NCBI GenBank assembly: GCA_934533135.1
Contig: CAKTBG010000020.1
Location: forward strand, 1-49,013
DNA: 49,013 nucleotides
From: an uncultured Faecalibacterium sp.
GTDB lineage: Bacteria > Bacillota > Clostridia > Oscillospirales > Ruminococcaceae
Direction: 5' to 3'
The notes under the pieces were generated by a model. That model had not been told where the DNA came from. It saw only the letters and a list, made by a program, of their open reading frames with translations, and did no database searches. Below are positions 35,020-43,476 of this stretch, one piece after another. Both the position numbers and the translations under genes were made by a program. Numbering within the stretch: the stretch's first letter is position 1; every line of letters begins with the position of its first letter.

Positions 35020-36573
35020 ATGAAAGACAAAATTCTGAATGGCTTGGAAAAATTCTCCAAAGCCATGCTGTCACCGCTGTCCTATATCTCAGCAGCCGGC
35101 CTGATCTTGGTACTGGGCGCATTGCTCACCAGCACCAGCCTCAGTGCAATGCTTCCGTTCCTGCAGTGGCCCCCTATCAAAATTCTGGGTCAGCTGATCT
35201 ACAACTGCATCATGGTCATCATCAACAACCTGAGCTTGATGTTCTGTGTAGGCATTGCAGCAGCTCTGGCTAAGAAGAACAAGCATCAGGCCGGTATCAT
35301 CGCCCTGATGAGCTATCTGATGTATCTGACCGCTGGCAACGTCACCCTGAACCAGCTTGGAATGCTGGCCGAAGCAGACCCCATGGTCGGTCTGTACGGC
35401 ACTGGCCAGTCTACGGTATTCGGCATCCAGACCGTTGATATGGGTGTCTTTGGTGGCATTATTCTTGGTCTGGTCTGCGGTTGGGTATACAACCACACCT
35501 GCGAGAAGAACTTTAAGGGAATCATCACCCAGATCTACTCTGGCACTCGCTGGTCTTTCACCTGCATGGTCGTATTCTCCATCCTGTTTGGTTTTGGTTC
35601 CTGCTTCTTCTGGCCTCCGGTGCAGAGTGCCATCACTGCTCTGACCAACCTGATTGCAACCTCCGGCAATTTTGGTCTGTTCCTGTACGGTTTTCTGGAG
35701 CGTTTCCTCATTCCAACTGGCCTGCATCACCTTATCTACACCCCGTTCCAGTTCTCGGCTTTGGGCAACAGCCTGACCGTAGGCGATACCACTTATACCG
35801 GCTCCTACATCGTTATGATGATGGAATACAGCATGGGTCTGCCCTTCTCCGATGGCATCGTCTGGATGTACACTGGATTTACCAAAACCTTTGGCTATTT
35901 TGGCATCGCCGCAGCCTTCATCTTCTGCGCTCGCAAGGAAAACCGCAAAAAGACTGCTGCTGTTCTGGTTCCGCTGGCATTTACTGCTTCGCTGGCTTCG
36001 ATCACGGAACCAATTGACTTCATGTTCTGCTTTGCCGCTCCTATCCTGTGGGTGGCACACGCCTGCATTTCCGGTCTGTTCATTGTGCTGCTGCATGTAT
36101 TCCACGTCACCGGATTTACCACCAACCTGCTTGGCTCTATTCTGATGAACCTTTCGTCTGGTGCTGAAAAGACAAATTATCCCACGCTTTACCTGCTGGC
36201 ACTGTGTGAGATCCTTGTTTATTTCGTGGTGTTCACGGTTCTTATCAAAGCGTTCAATCTGCGCACACCAGGCCGAGAAGTTTCTGGTACCGAAAACGAC
36301 AAGGAGCCTGAAAAGAAAGTCGATGTAAAGAACGCTGCAGAAGTACAGTGCATCATCGATGGTCTGGGCGGCAAGGAGAATATCGTTTCTGTTGATAATT
36401 GCTTCACCCGTCTGCGTGTGAACGTCAAAGACCCTTCCAAGTTGAATGACGAAAAAATCAACCAGCTTGCCAATAGCGGCATCGTCAAGAAAGGTACCGA
36501 CATTCAGATCGTGTATGGCCTGCAAGTACCGGATATCAAACGTGCCGTGGACGCTCAACTTGAAAGACAGTGA
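35020..36573 (+). CDS. PTS transporter EIICB, glucose/alpha-glucoside family
   Basis: The 517-residue protein has an EIIC membrane domain (about 1-410, ten or so hydrophobic segments, with the conserved TEPIDFMF loop), a charged linker and an EIIB domain (about 430-517) with the phosphorylated Cys461 in DNCFTRLR. It imports and phosphorylates a sugar. The 6-phospho-alpha-glucosidase that follows suggests maltose or another alpha-glucoside. No EIIA domain is fused or adjacent, so one must be borrowed. The ATG follows GAGGAG. It is the second gene of the licT operon. Confidence 0.93.
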   Translation: MKDKILNGLEKFSKAMLSPLSYISAAGLILVLGALLTSTSLSAMLPFLQWPPIKILGQLIYNCIMVIINNLSLMFCVGIAAALAKKNKHQAGIIALMSYLMYLTAGNVTLNQLGMLAEADPMVGLYGTGQSTVFGIQTVDMGVFGGIILGLVCGWVYNHTCEKNFKGIITQIYSGTRWSFTCMVVFSILFGFGSCFFWPPVQSAITALTNLIATSGNFGLFLYGFLERFLIPTGLHHLIYTPFQFSALGNSLTVGDTTYTGSYIVMMMEYSMGLPFSDGIVWMYTGFTKTFGYFGIAAAFIFCARKENRKKTAAVLVPLAFTASLASITEPIDFMFCFAAPILWVAHACISGLFIVLLHVFHVTGFTTNLLGSILMNLSSGAEKTNYPTLYLLALCEILVYFVVFTVLIKAFNLRTPGREVSGTENDKEPEKKVDVKNAAEVQCIIDGLGGKENIVSVDNCFTRLRVNVKDPSKLNDEKINQLANSGIVKKGTDIQIVYGLQVPDIKRAVDAQLERQ

Positions 36574-36652
36574 CCGGTATCTTCCCATGCACACAACATC
36601 TCGCTGCTGTGCTGGATCCCTATAAAATGACAAGAAAAGGAGAAACGCAATT

Positions 36653-38011
36653 ATGGTCATTACTATCGCAGGTGGCGGCAGCACCTTCACTGCCGGTATC
36701 GTGAAATCCATCGCTCTGCGCCGTGAGGAACTGGAAGTTGACGAGATCCGTTTGTTCGACATCAACAAAGAACGTCAGGATAAAGTAGCGGTCGTAGTCG
36801 ACTGGGTCCTCCATGAGGAACTCAAAACAAACATCCGCCTGATCACGACCACGGATGTAAAAGAGGCATACACTGGCGCATCCTTCGTATTTGCTCAGAT
36901 GCGTGTAGGCGGTTATGCTATGCGTGAACAGGACGAGAAGATTCCACTCAAGCACGGCTGTGTGGGTCAGGAAACCTGTGGATGCGGTGGCATGGCTTAT
37001 GGTATGCGCACCATTTTCCCTATGATCCAGCTGATCGACGACGTAGAGAAATACGCCAACAAGGATTACTGGATTTTGAATTATTCCAACCCGGCCGCTA
37101 TTGTATCCGAGGCTTGCCGCAAGCTGCGCCCAAAAGCTCGTATCATCAACATCTGCGATATGCCGATTGCCATCATTGACGTCGTAGCAGCCGCTATGGG
37201 CATCCAGAACAAAAAGGAGATCGTCTACGATTACTTCGGCCTGAATCATTTCGGATGGTTCACCTCCATCCAGTATCACGGCGAAGACCTGATGCCCAAA
37301 CTCCGTGCCTATATTAAAGAAAACAAGATCCTTCTGCCGGAAAGCTACCTCAAGAGTATGGGTGCGCTCACCTCTTCCAGCAACCAGAACCGCCATACCA
37401 AGGGCAGCTGGTACTATGTTTGGAAAGGCGAATATGAGATCATGGAGAACTTCCCTGAGTATCTGCCGAACACATACCTGAACTACTATCTCCAGTCTAA
37501 GGAGTTCGTGGAGCATTCCGACCCCACACATACGCGTGCGAACGAGGTCATGGAAACTCGTGAGAAGAATCTGTTTGATGGAATTGATCATTATCTCAAG
37601 ACTGGCAAGGTAGATTCCAACACCTTCTATGCCGGAAGTCACGGCGACTGGATCGCTGACCTGTCTGCCGCTCTGAAGAATGATACTAAGGCTCGTTTCC
37701 TTATCATTACGGAGAACCGTGGTGCGATTCCCAATATGCCGTACGATGCTATGGTAGAGCTGCCCGCTTATATCGGAAAGAATGGCCCCGAAGTCATTGC
37801 CCGGGATAACATTCCGCTGTTCCAGCAAGGGCTGATGATGCAGCAGCTCAACAGCGAAAAGCTGCTTGTGGAAGGCTGTGTGGAAGGCAGCTATGAAAAG
37901 GTTCTGCAAGCTTTCACTCTAAATAAGACTGTGCCCAGTATGACGGTCGCCAAAGCGATTTTGGATGATATGATCGTAGCCAACAAGGGCTACTGGCCTG
38001 AACTGCATTAA
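36653..38011 (+). CDS. GH4 family 6-phospho-alpha-glucosidase
   Basis: GH4 enzymes hydrolyse phosphorylated disaccharides by an NAD- and Mn-dependent redox mechanism. The 452-residue protein has the NAD motif AGGGSTFT at residues 6-13, the metal ligands Cys168 (NICDMP) and His199 (GLNHFGW), and the conserved NYSNPAAIV. These details fit the GlvA/MalH/AglB alpha-glucosidase branch better than the beta (CelF) branch. It would cleave the sugar phosphate brought in by the adjacent PTS. The ATG follows AAAAGGAGA. It ends at a bidirectional terminator. Confidence 0.92.
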   Translation: MVITIAGGGSTFTAGIVKSIALRREELEVDEIRLFDINKERQDKVAVVVDWVLHEELKTNIRLITTTDVKEAYTGASFVFAQMRVGGYAMREQDEKIPLKHGCVGQETCGCGGMAYGMRTIFPMIQLIDDVEKYANKDYWILNYSNPAAIVSEACRKLRPKARIINICDMPIAIIDVVAAAMGIQNKKEIVYDYFGLNHFGWFTSIQYHGEDLMPKLRAYIKENKILLPESYLKSMGALTSSSNQNRHTKGSWYYVWKGEYEIMENFPEYLPNTYLNYYLQSKEFVEHSDPTHTRANEVMETREKNLFDGIDHYLKTGKVDSNTFYAGSHGDWIADLSAALKNDTKARFLIITENRGAIPNMPYDAMVELPAYIGKNGPEVIARDNIPLFQQGLMMQQLNSEKLLVEGCVEGSYEKVLQAFTLNKTVPSMTVAKAILDDMIVANKGYWPELH

Positions 38012-38022
38012 CCCCTGAACAA

Positions 38023-38066
38023 GAGAAATGCCGCATCGCTTTTGCACGATGCGGCATTTCTGTTAT
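38023..38066. terminator. Bidirectional terminator between GH4 and rodA
   Basis: AGAAATGCCGCATCG pairs with CGATGCGGCATTTCT around a short loop. Confidence 0.82.
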
Positions 38067-38100
38067 CCTTTTTTATTTTGAAGCAGCGCACGAGAAAATG

Positions 38101-39318
38101 TTACCCAAACAGCTTTTTCGTATTGTGCATATACACCGACAGCACCAGCCCGACGCAGATATACAGCATCAGCACCGAGCTGCCGCCCGCCGAGTAAAAC
38201 GGCAGGGTGACGCCGATGACGGGCAGGACGCGCAGGTTCATGCCGACATTGACGGCGATCTGCGCCATCAACGCACCGCCGATGCCCGCGCAGATGAAGC
38301 TGCCCAGCAGATCTTCGCTCTTTGCGCCGGTGGCAAAGGTCTTGATGACAATGGCAACCAGCACGCCCAGCACCACACAACAGCCCACAAACCCGGTGGC
38401 GTTGCCGATCCAGCTGAAAATGAAGTCGTTGTGGGCGTTGGGAACGCTGTAATACCGGCCATCGAACAGGCCGTTGCCGAAGATCCCGCCCGAGCCCAGC
38501 GCGATCTCGCCGCGCTGCTGCTGATAGATGATGTTCTTCCAGATCGTCTCGCTGGGTGCCCAGCCGGTCTTATTTTCCGGGTCGATGACCGCAAGGATGC
38601 GGTACCACTGGTAGCCCTTGCCGATGGAATCGCTGAAGAAGGCAAACACCACGGCCACCGCTGCACCCGCTGCGGCGAACGCGCCCACGATATACTTCCA
38701 GCTGATCCCGGCCGCAAACATCATGCAGCAGGCAATGACGCCGTAAATGATGGCCGTGCCATCGTCGCCCTGCACATGGATGATGGCAATGGGAACCAGC
38801 ATATGGAGCAGGAGCTTGCCCAGCTCTTTCGGTTCGTTGATCCTTCCGCGCACATTGTTCAGGTGCATCGCAAAGGTCAGGATGAAGCTGATCTTTGCCA
38901 GCTCGGTGGGCTGGAAGGTAAAGCCCGCCAGCTTGTACCATGAGTAGTTGTCGGTATCGCCCGCGTTGTAGCCGATGGTCAGCGGGCCGACCGTGACGTT
39001 CCGGATGAACAGGGTCGGCAGCACCAGCCCCCACGTCACCGCAACGTGTACCGGCCAGACCTTGACCAGACTGCGGTAGTCGATGTTCGACAGCAGCACC
39101 GCAATGGTCAGGCCGATGGCCGCCGCACCTGCCTGCACCACAGCCCGGCGGTAATCGCCCACGCCGATGATCTTGCCCGTCACTTCGTCCAGTGCAAAGC
39201 CGCTGCCCTGCTTTGCCGCCCACGACGACAATGCCACCACCGCCATCGCACTGCTGAACAGACAGAGCAGCAGATACAGTTTATCCGTTCGTTTCCAATA
39301 TCGCTGAATGCTCTCCAA
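38101..39318 (-). CDS. rodA: RodA/FtsW/SpoVE-family peptidoglycan glycosyltransferase
   Basis: SEDS proteins polymerise lipid II glycan strands. The 405-residue polytopic protein has the signature FQPTELAKISFI, the loop PNAHNDFIFSWIGN, and the C-terminal LPFYSAGGSSV. The length and number of membrane segments (about ten) are typical. I assign RodA rather than FtsW from general similarity, not decisively. The apparent start is TTG at 39318 with AAAGGCGG upstream. No partner PBP gene is next to it. Confidence 0.88.
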   Translation of the reverse strand: MESIQRYWKRTDKLYLLLCLFSSAMAVVALSSWAAKQGSGFALDEVTGKIIGVGDYRRAVVQAGAAAIGLTIAVLLSNIDYRSLVKVWPVHVAVTWGLVLPTLFIRNVTVGPLTIGYNAGDTDNYSWYKLAGFTFQPTELAKISFILTFAMHLNNVRGRINEPKELGKLLLHMLVPIAIIHVQGDDGTAIIYGVIACCMMFAAGISWKYIVGAFAAAGAAVAVVFAFFSDSIGKGYQWYRILAVIDPENKTGWAPSETIWKNIIYQQQRGEIALGSGGIFGNGLFDGRYYSVPNAHNDFIFSWIGNATGFVGCCVVLGVLVAIVIKTFATGAKSEDLLGSFICAGIGGALMAQIAVNVGMNLRVLPVIGVTLPFYSAGGSSVLMLYICVGLVLSVYMHNTKKLFG

Positions 39319-39350
39319 AGAAGCACCGCCTTTCTCAAAGGGTCGCCCCT

Positions 39351-39379
39351 ATTATACAGCACACCGCAGATCTTCGCAA
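39351..39379 (-). promoter_or_regulatory. Promoter of rodA
   Basis: On the minus strand TTGCGA and TATAAT are 17 bp apart, about 30 bp before the TTG start. Confidence 0.7.
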
Positions 39380-39445
39380 CCCGGCGGAGATTTTTCACAG
39401 AGCGTTCAAAAAGCTTTTTCTCTGTACCGCATTTTCTCTTTTTCC

Positions 39446-39477
39446 TTGAACGCGCCTTTTATTCATGATATCATGAA
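39446..39477 (+). promoter_or_regulatory. Promoter with palindromic operator for the AlbA_2 gene
   Basis: TTGAAC and TATCAT are 17 bp apart. The -10 box lies inside the perfect 16-bp palindrome TTCATGATATCATGAA (39462-39477). A bound repressor would occlude the promoter; the downstream gene encodes a candidate. Confidence 0.7.
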
Positions 39478-39518
39478 CATAGATTCCTTTTTTGAAAACC
39501 ACAAGGTAGGTGACAGAA

Positions 39519-41069
39519 ATGCTCGATTTCAACGCATTGGGAAAATATCGGGAGAACAATCGGATCGAAGCGAAAAAAGCACAGGGTGGTTTGCCCCACA
39601 GCATCTGGGAGACCTATTCCGCGTTTGCCAACACGGTCGGAGGCATCATTCTGCTGGGTGTCGTGGAAAATCCGGACAAAAGCTTTTCCAGCGTGCCACT
39701 TGCAAGCCCAGAGGGTCTTGTGCATGATTTCTGGAATGGCGTCAATAACCGCGCCATTGCCAGCGTGAACATTCTGTCGGAGCACAACGTCCAGATCGTG
39801 GAAAGCGGCGGCAACCGGATCGTTGTCATCGACGTTCCCCGTGCCGACCGGCAGGACAAACCCGTTTATATCGGAGCCGACCCTTTTTCCGGCTCCTACC
39901 GGCGGAACGGCGAAGGCGATTATCACTGCTCCCGCGACGAAGTGCGTGCCATGATGCGCGATCAGGCCGAGATCACGCAAGATGCCCGCGTCATGGAGAA
40001 GATGACCATGGATGTTTTTGCGCCAGACACCATCCAGCGGTACCGCCGCCGGATGGAGACGCTGCGCCCCGGTCATGTCTGGTCGGATCTCGAAAACCGG
40101 GAATTTCTGCACCGGATCGGCGCAATGGCGCGCGATGAACAGGGTGTGCTCCGCCCCACTGCCGCCGGGCTTCTGATGTTCGGTTATGAGTACGAGATCG
40201 TGCGGGAATTCCCCTATTATTTTCTGGATTATCAGGAGCACGATGGACCGGAGGACGCCCAGAACCGCTGGTCTGACCGGCTGGTTTCCAATTCCGGCGA
40301 CTGGAGCGGCAACCTCTACGATTTCTTCTTTCAGGTCTATGCCCGGCTGGTGCGCAGCCTAAAAGTGCCTTTCCAGCTTTCGGGTATCGACCGGATCGAC
40401 GACACCCCGCTCCATCAGGCCATCCGAGAGGCTCTGGCAAACGCGCTCATCCACGCGGATTATTATGATCGGCGCGGACTGGTCGTGCAAAAGTGGCCGA
40501 ATCAGATTAAAATTGCCAACCCCGGTTCCTTCCGCATCAACCTGCAGGAAGCTTTTTCCGGCGGTGTATCCGATCCCCGCAATGCGACGCTGATCAAAAT
40601 GTTCCATCTCATCAACATCGGTGAACGCGCCGGCAGCGGCCTGCCCAGCATCCGGACGGTCTGGCAAAAACAAGGCTGGCAGGATCCCGAGATCGTCGAG
40701 AGTTTCGGCCCGGATCGAACCACCCTCTCTCTGCCCGTTTCCACGGAAAAAGCAGCGATAAAAACCGGCGATATCCAAAAAGCGGCGATAAAAAACAGCG
40801 ATAACAGCAAAAAGCCGTTGATAAAAACCGGCGATATCCAGAAACCGGTGATAAAAACCGGCGATAACAAAAAATCCATCCGTGAGCAACGCCAAGAGGC
40901 GATTCTCTCTTATCTGACGGACAATGTGGAAGCCACCAATCTGGAAATCGCCGCATTTCTGCACCTGAAACCTTCTCAGACACGCGACTACCTGAAACGC
41001 CTGGTTCAGGATGGTGTCGTGATCGCCACCGGTGAAAATCGCGGACGGCGGTATCGGCTCAAATCGTAA
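39519..41069 (+). CDS. AlbA_2 / HATPase-like / winged-helix regulator
   Basis: The 516-residue protein starts with a Schlafen-type AlbA_2 domain (about 1-130, NNRIEAKKAQGGLP and FANTVGGIILLGV). A GHKL-like ATP-binding module follows (about 230-390, with REALANALIHADYYDRRG and GERAGSGLPSI). A repeated linker at about 411-452 consists of four tandem units of the form KxxIKTGDIQ. The C-terminus (about 455-516) is a winged-helix DNA-binding region. Such proteins are common in Firmicutes and are called ATP-binding transcriptional regulators; their targets are mostly unknown. The ATG at 39519 is preferred over a GTG three codons upstream because of spacing to AAGGTAGG. Confidence 0.87.
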   Translation: MLDFNALGKYRENNRIEAKKAQGGLPHSIWETYSAFANTVGGIILLGVVENPDKSFSSVPLASPEGLVHDFWNGVNNRAIASVNILSEHNVQIVESGGNRIVVIDVPRADRQDKPVYIGADPFSGSYRRNGEGDYHCSRDEVRAMMRDQAEITQDARVMEKMTMDVFAPDTIQRYRRRMETLRPGHVWSDLENREFLHRIGAMARDEQGVLRPTAAGLLMFGYEYEIVREFPYYFLDYQEHDGPEDAQNRWSDRLVSNSGDWSGNLYDFFFQVYARLVRSLKVPFQLSGIDRIDDTPLHQAIREALANALIHADYYDRRGLVVQKWPNQIKIANPGSFRINLQEAFSGGVSDPRNATLIKMFHLINIGERAGSGLPSIRTVWQKQGWQDPEIVESFGPDRTTLSLPVSTEKAAIKTGDIQKAAIKNSDNSKKPLIKTGDIQKPVIKTGDNKKSIREQRQEAILSYLTDNVEATNLEIAAFLHLKPSQTRDYLKRLVQDGVVIATGENRGRRYRLKS

Positions 41070-41078
41070 TCACCACGG

Positions 41079-41118
41079 CAAAAGGCGGGAACCGCACCAC
41101 ACGGTTCCCGCCTTTCTT
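41079..41118. terminator. Bidirectional terminator between the AlbA_2 gene and the CAP lipoprotein
   Basis: AAAGGCGGGAACCG pairs with CGGTTCCCGCCTTT, flanked by A/T-rich sequence on both sides. Confidence 0.85.
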
Positions 41119-41126
41119 CTGCCTTT

Positions 41127-41903
41127 TTATCCAATAAACACCTGTGACCAGTTATAGCCATTTCCGTTTCGTTTGACACAGCCGATGCCGATCTGTTTGA
41201 ACTCCGGGCGCAAAATATTGGCTCGATGCCCCGGCGAGTTCATCCATGCGCTCACCACTTCTGCGGGCGTGCGCTGGCCGTAGGCAATGTTCTCGCCCGC
41301 ACAGTAAGACAGTGCCGATGGGAACGGAACGTTGTATTCCTTCAGCACCGTAAAGCAATCGCTTCCATCCGGGCGGGTATGCTCGAACAGCTTGTTCAAT
41401 TCCTCCGCCCGCTTCATGGCGGCAGCAGTCAGGGCAGTGTTGTCCATGGTCAGCGGGGCAACGCCCGCTTTCTGCCGCTCGATGTTCACCAGCCGAAGCA
41501 CTTCCTGCTGGTAAGCCGCAATGGACACCGTGCCGGAGCTGCTGCTTGCGCTGCTGGACGCGCTGGAGCTCGCCGTGGAGCTGGACGGGCTGTTTTCTTC
41601 GTTCATACCGGAGGAACTTGCCGCGCTGCCGGACGCAGAGGACGCAGGCTGAGAGCTGCTGGCCGGTGCCGAACTCGCCGCCGTGCTCGACGAAGACGCC
41701 GCTGACGAGCTGCTGGTGCTGCTCGAACCGCTGGCCGCGCTGGAACTGCTCGAGGTCGAGCTGCTGGCAAAGCTGCTGCCTGAGCTGGACGGAAACTCCG
41801 GAGCTTCCGGCATCCCCGCACAGGAGGTCAGGATCATGGCGGACATCACCGCAGCGGCTGCCGCACCGCACACTGCCCGCAAAATCGACGTTTTCAGTTT
41901 CAT
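41127..41903 (-). CDS. CAP/SCP-domain lipoprotein with Ser/Ala linker
   Basis: The 258-residue product has a lipoprotein signal peptide with lipobox LTSC (Cys28), a low-complexity Ser/Ala-rich linker (about 40-125), and a C-terminal CAP domain (about 130-258) with LRLVNIERQKAGV, FEHTRPDG, CAGENIAYGQRTPAEVVSAW and SPGHRANIL motifs. The CAP His and Glu residues are present. It should be anchored to the outer face of the membrane, with the linker reaching into the wall. Bacterial CAP proteins have varied or unknown roles. The ATG at 41903 follows GGAAGGAAG; the earlier TTG in frame overlaps that site. Confidence 0.9.
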   Translation of the reverse strand: MKLKTSILRAVCGAAAAAVMSAMILTSCAGMPEAPEFPSSSGSSFASSSTSSSSSAASGSSSTSSSSAASSSSTAASSAPASSSQPASSASGSAASSSGMNEENSPSSSTASSSASSSASSSSGTVSIAAYQQEVLRLVNIERQKAGVAPLTMDNTALTAAAMKRAEELNKLFEHTRPDGSDCFTVLKEYNVPFPSALSYCAGENIAYGQRTPAEVVSAWMNSPGHRANILRPEFKQIGIGCVKRNGNGYNWSQVFIG

Positions 41904-41963
41904 TTGGATGCACTTCCTTCCACACAAATCCCCATTGGTGAAACGCCTGTGTTGTTTGGTTTC

Positions 41964-41993
41964 AGTTTACTCCTTCCGGCATGGGTTTGTCAA
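41964..41993 (-). promoter_or_regulatory. Promoter of the CAP lipoprotein gene
   Basis: On the minus strand TTGACA and TAAACT are 18 bp apart. It is divergent from the promoter at 42076. Confidence 0.7.
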
Positions 41994-42075
41994 CGAGGAA
42001 AAGCGGCAATGGGGCATCCTCTTTCTCACCAAATTTCCTTTCCTGTGACAGCTTTGCAAAATCCGCCGGTAATGC

Positions 42076-42119
42076 TTGACAAAGGCAGGCGTTCTCTCTA
42101 CAATGGGCTTAGAGAGAAC
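42076..42119 (+). promoter_or_regulatory. Promoter overlapped by a perfect inverted repeat
   Basis: TTGACA and TACAAT are 17 bp apart. GTTCTCTCTA (42091-42100) and TAGAGAGAAC (42110-42119) form a perfect 10-bp inverted repeat with 9-bp spacing that covers the -10 box and the likely start site. This looks like an operator for an unknown regulator of the secreted protein. Confidence 0.75.
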
Positions 42120-42177
42120 GCGAAACAGCCTGCGGGGTTTCCGGCGGCGCGCGTTCTCCGGGAGGAACTTTTCAAAC

Positions 42178-43383
42178 ATGAATGTGAAACGCCACCGTTT
42201 TCTGTGTGCTTTCCTTGCGCTGGCCGTCTTTGTGTCGGCTTTGTTTCCGGTGTCTGTTTCTGCGCAGGAGCCGGAGCAGACCACTGCCGAGACCCTGACC
42301 GCCGAGGATGCCCAGCAGATGCAGCAGACCGACCAAGCCGTGGCTGCGCTGACCGGGAGCGATGAATACCGCGCCCTGCCGCCGGACGAGCGGCGGGCAG
42401 CCGCACTGGAACAGCTGAAAGAGCTGTCGGACGAAGGGCTGGTGCAGGCCAAGTCGATCTGCGTCGATGACGAAAACGGCATGATCGGCTTTGCCTATCC
42501 CTGCGGGGTCTGGGGCGGCATCCTGCTGCAGGATCCGGACGATGCCAACGACCTGAGCACCCTTTCCCTCTCCGGCGAAGCGCAGCAGCCACTGACCCTG
42601 ACCGACCTGAAGAAGAACAAGCTTGAGGATTTCGGAACGGCGATGATCTATTACGCCTTTGACAACACCATCAACAGCTCCCGCTACCCCTACTACTCTT
42701 ACATGAAAGGCTTCTGGTCGGCTCTTGGGCTGGACACCCGGCTCGACACCACCGTGACCATCTCCGACCTGAAAAAGATGGGGCAGTACGATCTGTGCAT
42801 CCTCAGTGCGCACGGTGCCTATTACACCCATCGCTACGGCCTGCTCTGGAGGCGCACCACCACTGAGCCGGTCATCCTGCTCACCGAGGAGGCCACGCCC
42901 TACCGGGATCTGAAATACGGCATCGACCTGCTGAGCCACCGGATCATCAAGGTCAACGGCCTGTACGCCGTCACGCCGGATTTCTTCCGCAGTGCGTATT
43001 TCTTCTCCCCGATGGACGGCACCATCGTCCTCTCCGAGACCTGTGAGTTTGGCGGCGTGGACGGCAGCCCGGACAGTGCCATGGGCGACGCTCTGCTTTC
43101 CGCCGGTGCTTCGGTGGTGCTGGGCTACGTCAACAACGTCTACACCGTGTATTCCCGCAGCATCCTGTGGGATACCGTCAATCAGCTGATCCTGGGCTAT
43201 CCCATCGAGTCGGCTCTCTCCCATGCCAAGGCCACCTACGGCGACAACGATCTGGTCTGGTACCGGGCGCAGGGCGGCCGCCGCCCCCATGCCGCCGCTG
43301 CGGTTCCGCAGCTGTATGGCGACACGCAGGCCATGCTGGATGTTCCCCATTACGTCCGCAGCAACCTGCAGGCCGCCGCATAG
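42178..43383 (+). CDS. Secreted protein with a caspase-like His/Cys pair (possible clan CD peptidase)
   Basis: The 401-residue protein has a signal peptide (residues 1-29, cleavage after SVSA) and no later membrane anchor. Residues 35-150 are helical and acidic. The C-terminal part contains YDLCILSAHGAYY (His212) and GTIVLSETCEFGG (Cys289), followed by LLSAGASVVLGYVNNVYTVYS. That pattern of beta-strand-HG, beta-strand-C and a later SAGA..VVG strand resembles caspase-fold peptidases such as clostripain, gingipain and CHAT domains. I do not recognise a named family, so peptidase activity is inference. The ATG at 42178 has GGAGG at a 12-bp spacing. It stands alone behind its own promoter. Confidence 0.75.
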   Translation: MNVKRHRFLCAFLALAVFVSALFPVSVSAQEPEQTTAETLTAEDAQQMQQTDQAVAALTGSDEYRALPPDERRAAALEQLKELSDEGLVQAKSICVDDENGMIGFAYPCGVWGGILLQDPDDANDLSTLSLSGEAQQPLTLTDLKKNKLEDFGTAMIYYAFDNTINSSRYPYYSYMKGFWSALGLDTRLDTTVTISDLKKMGQYDLCILSAHGAYYTHRYGLLWRRTTTEPVILLTEEATPYRDLKYGIDLLSHRIIKVNGLYAVTPDFFRSAYFFSPMDGTIVLSETCEFGGVDGSPDSAMGDALLSAGASVVLGYVNNVYTVYSRSILWDTVNQLILGYPIESALSHAKATYGDNDLVWYRAQGGRRPHAAAAVPQLYGDTQAMLDVPHYVRSNLQAAA

Positions 43384-43396
43384 CCCGGTTTGGCGG

Positions 43397-43425
43397 TTGC
43401 ACTTTTCGCCGAAGTATACTATACT
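43397..43425 (+). promoter_or_regulatory. Promoter of tsaE-tsaB
   Basis: TTGCAC and TATACT (43420-43425) are 17 bp apart. Transcription would start near 43432, inside the hairpin at 43427-43452. Confidence 0.7.
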
Positions 43426-43426
43426 A

Positions 43427-43461
43427 GGGGATGGCAGAATTCTGCCATCCCCGTTTTGTTT
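43427..43461 (+). terminator. Terminator of the secreted-protein gene, overlapping the tsaE start site
   Basis: GGGGATGGCAGAA pairs with TTCTGCCATCCCC, followed by GTTTTGTTT. A transcript begun at the nested promoter lacks most of the left arm. Confidence 0.8.
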
Positions 43462-43476
43462 ATGAGGTATTCACCG

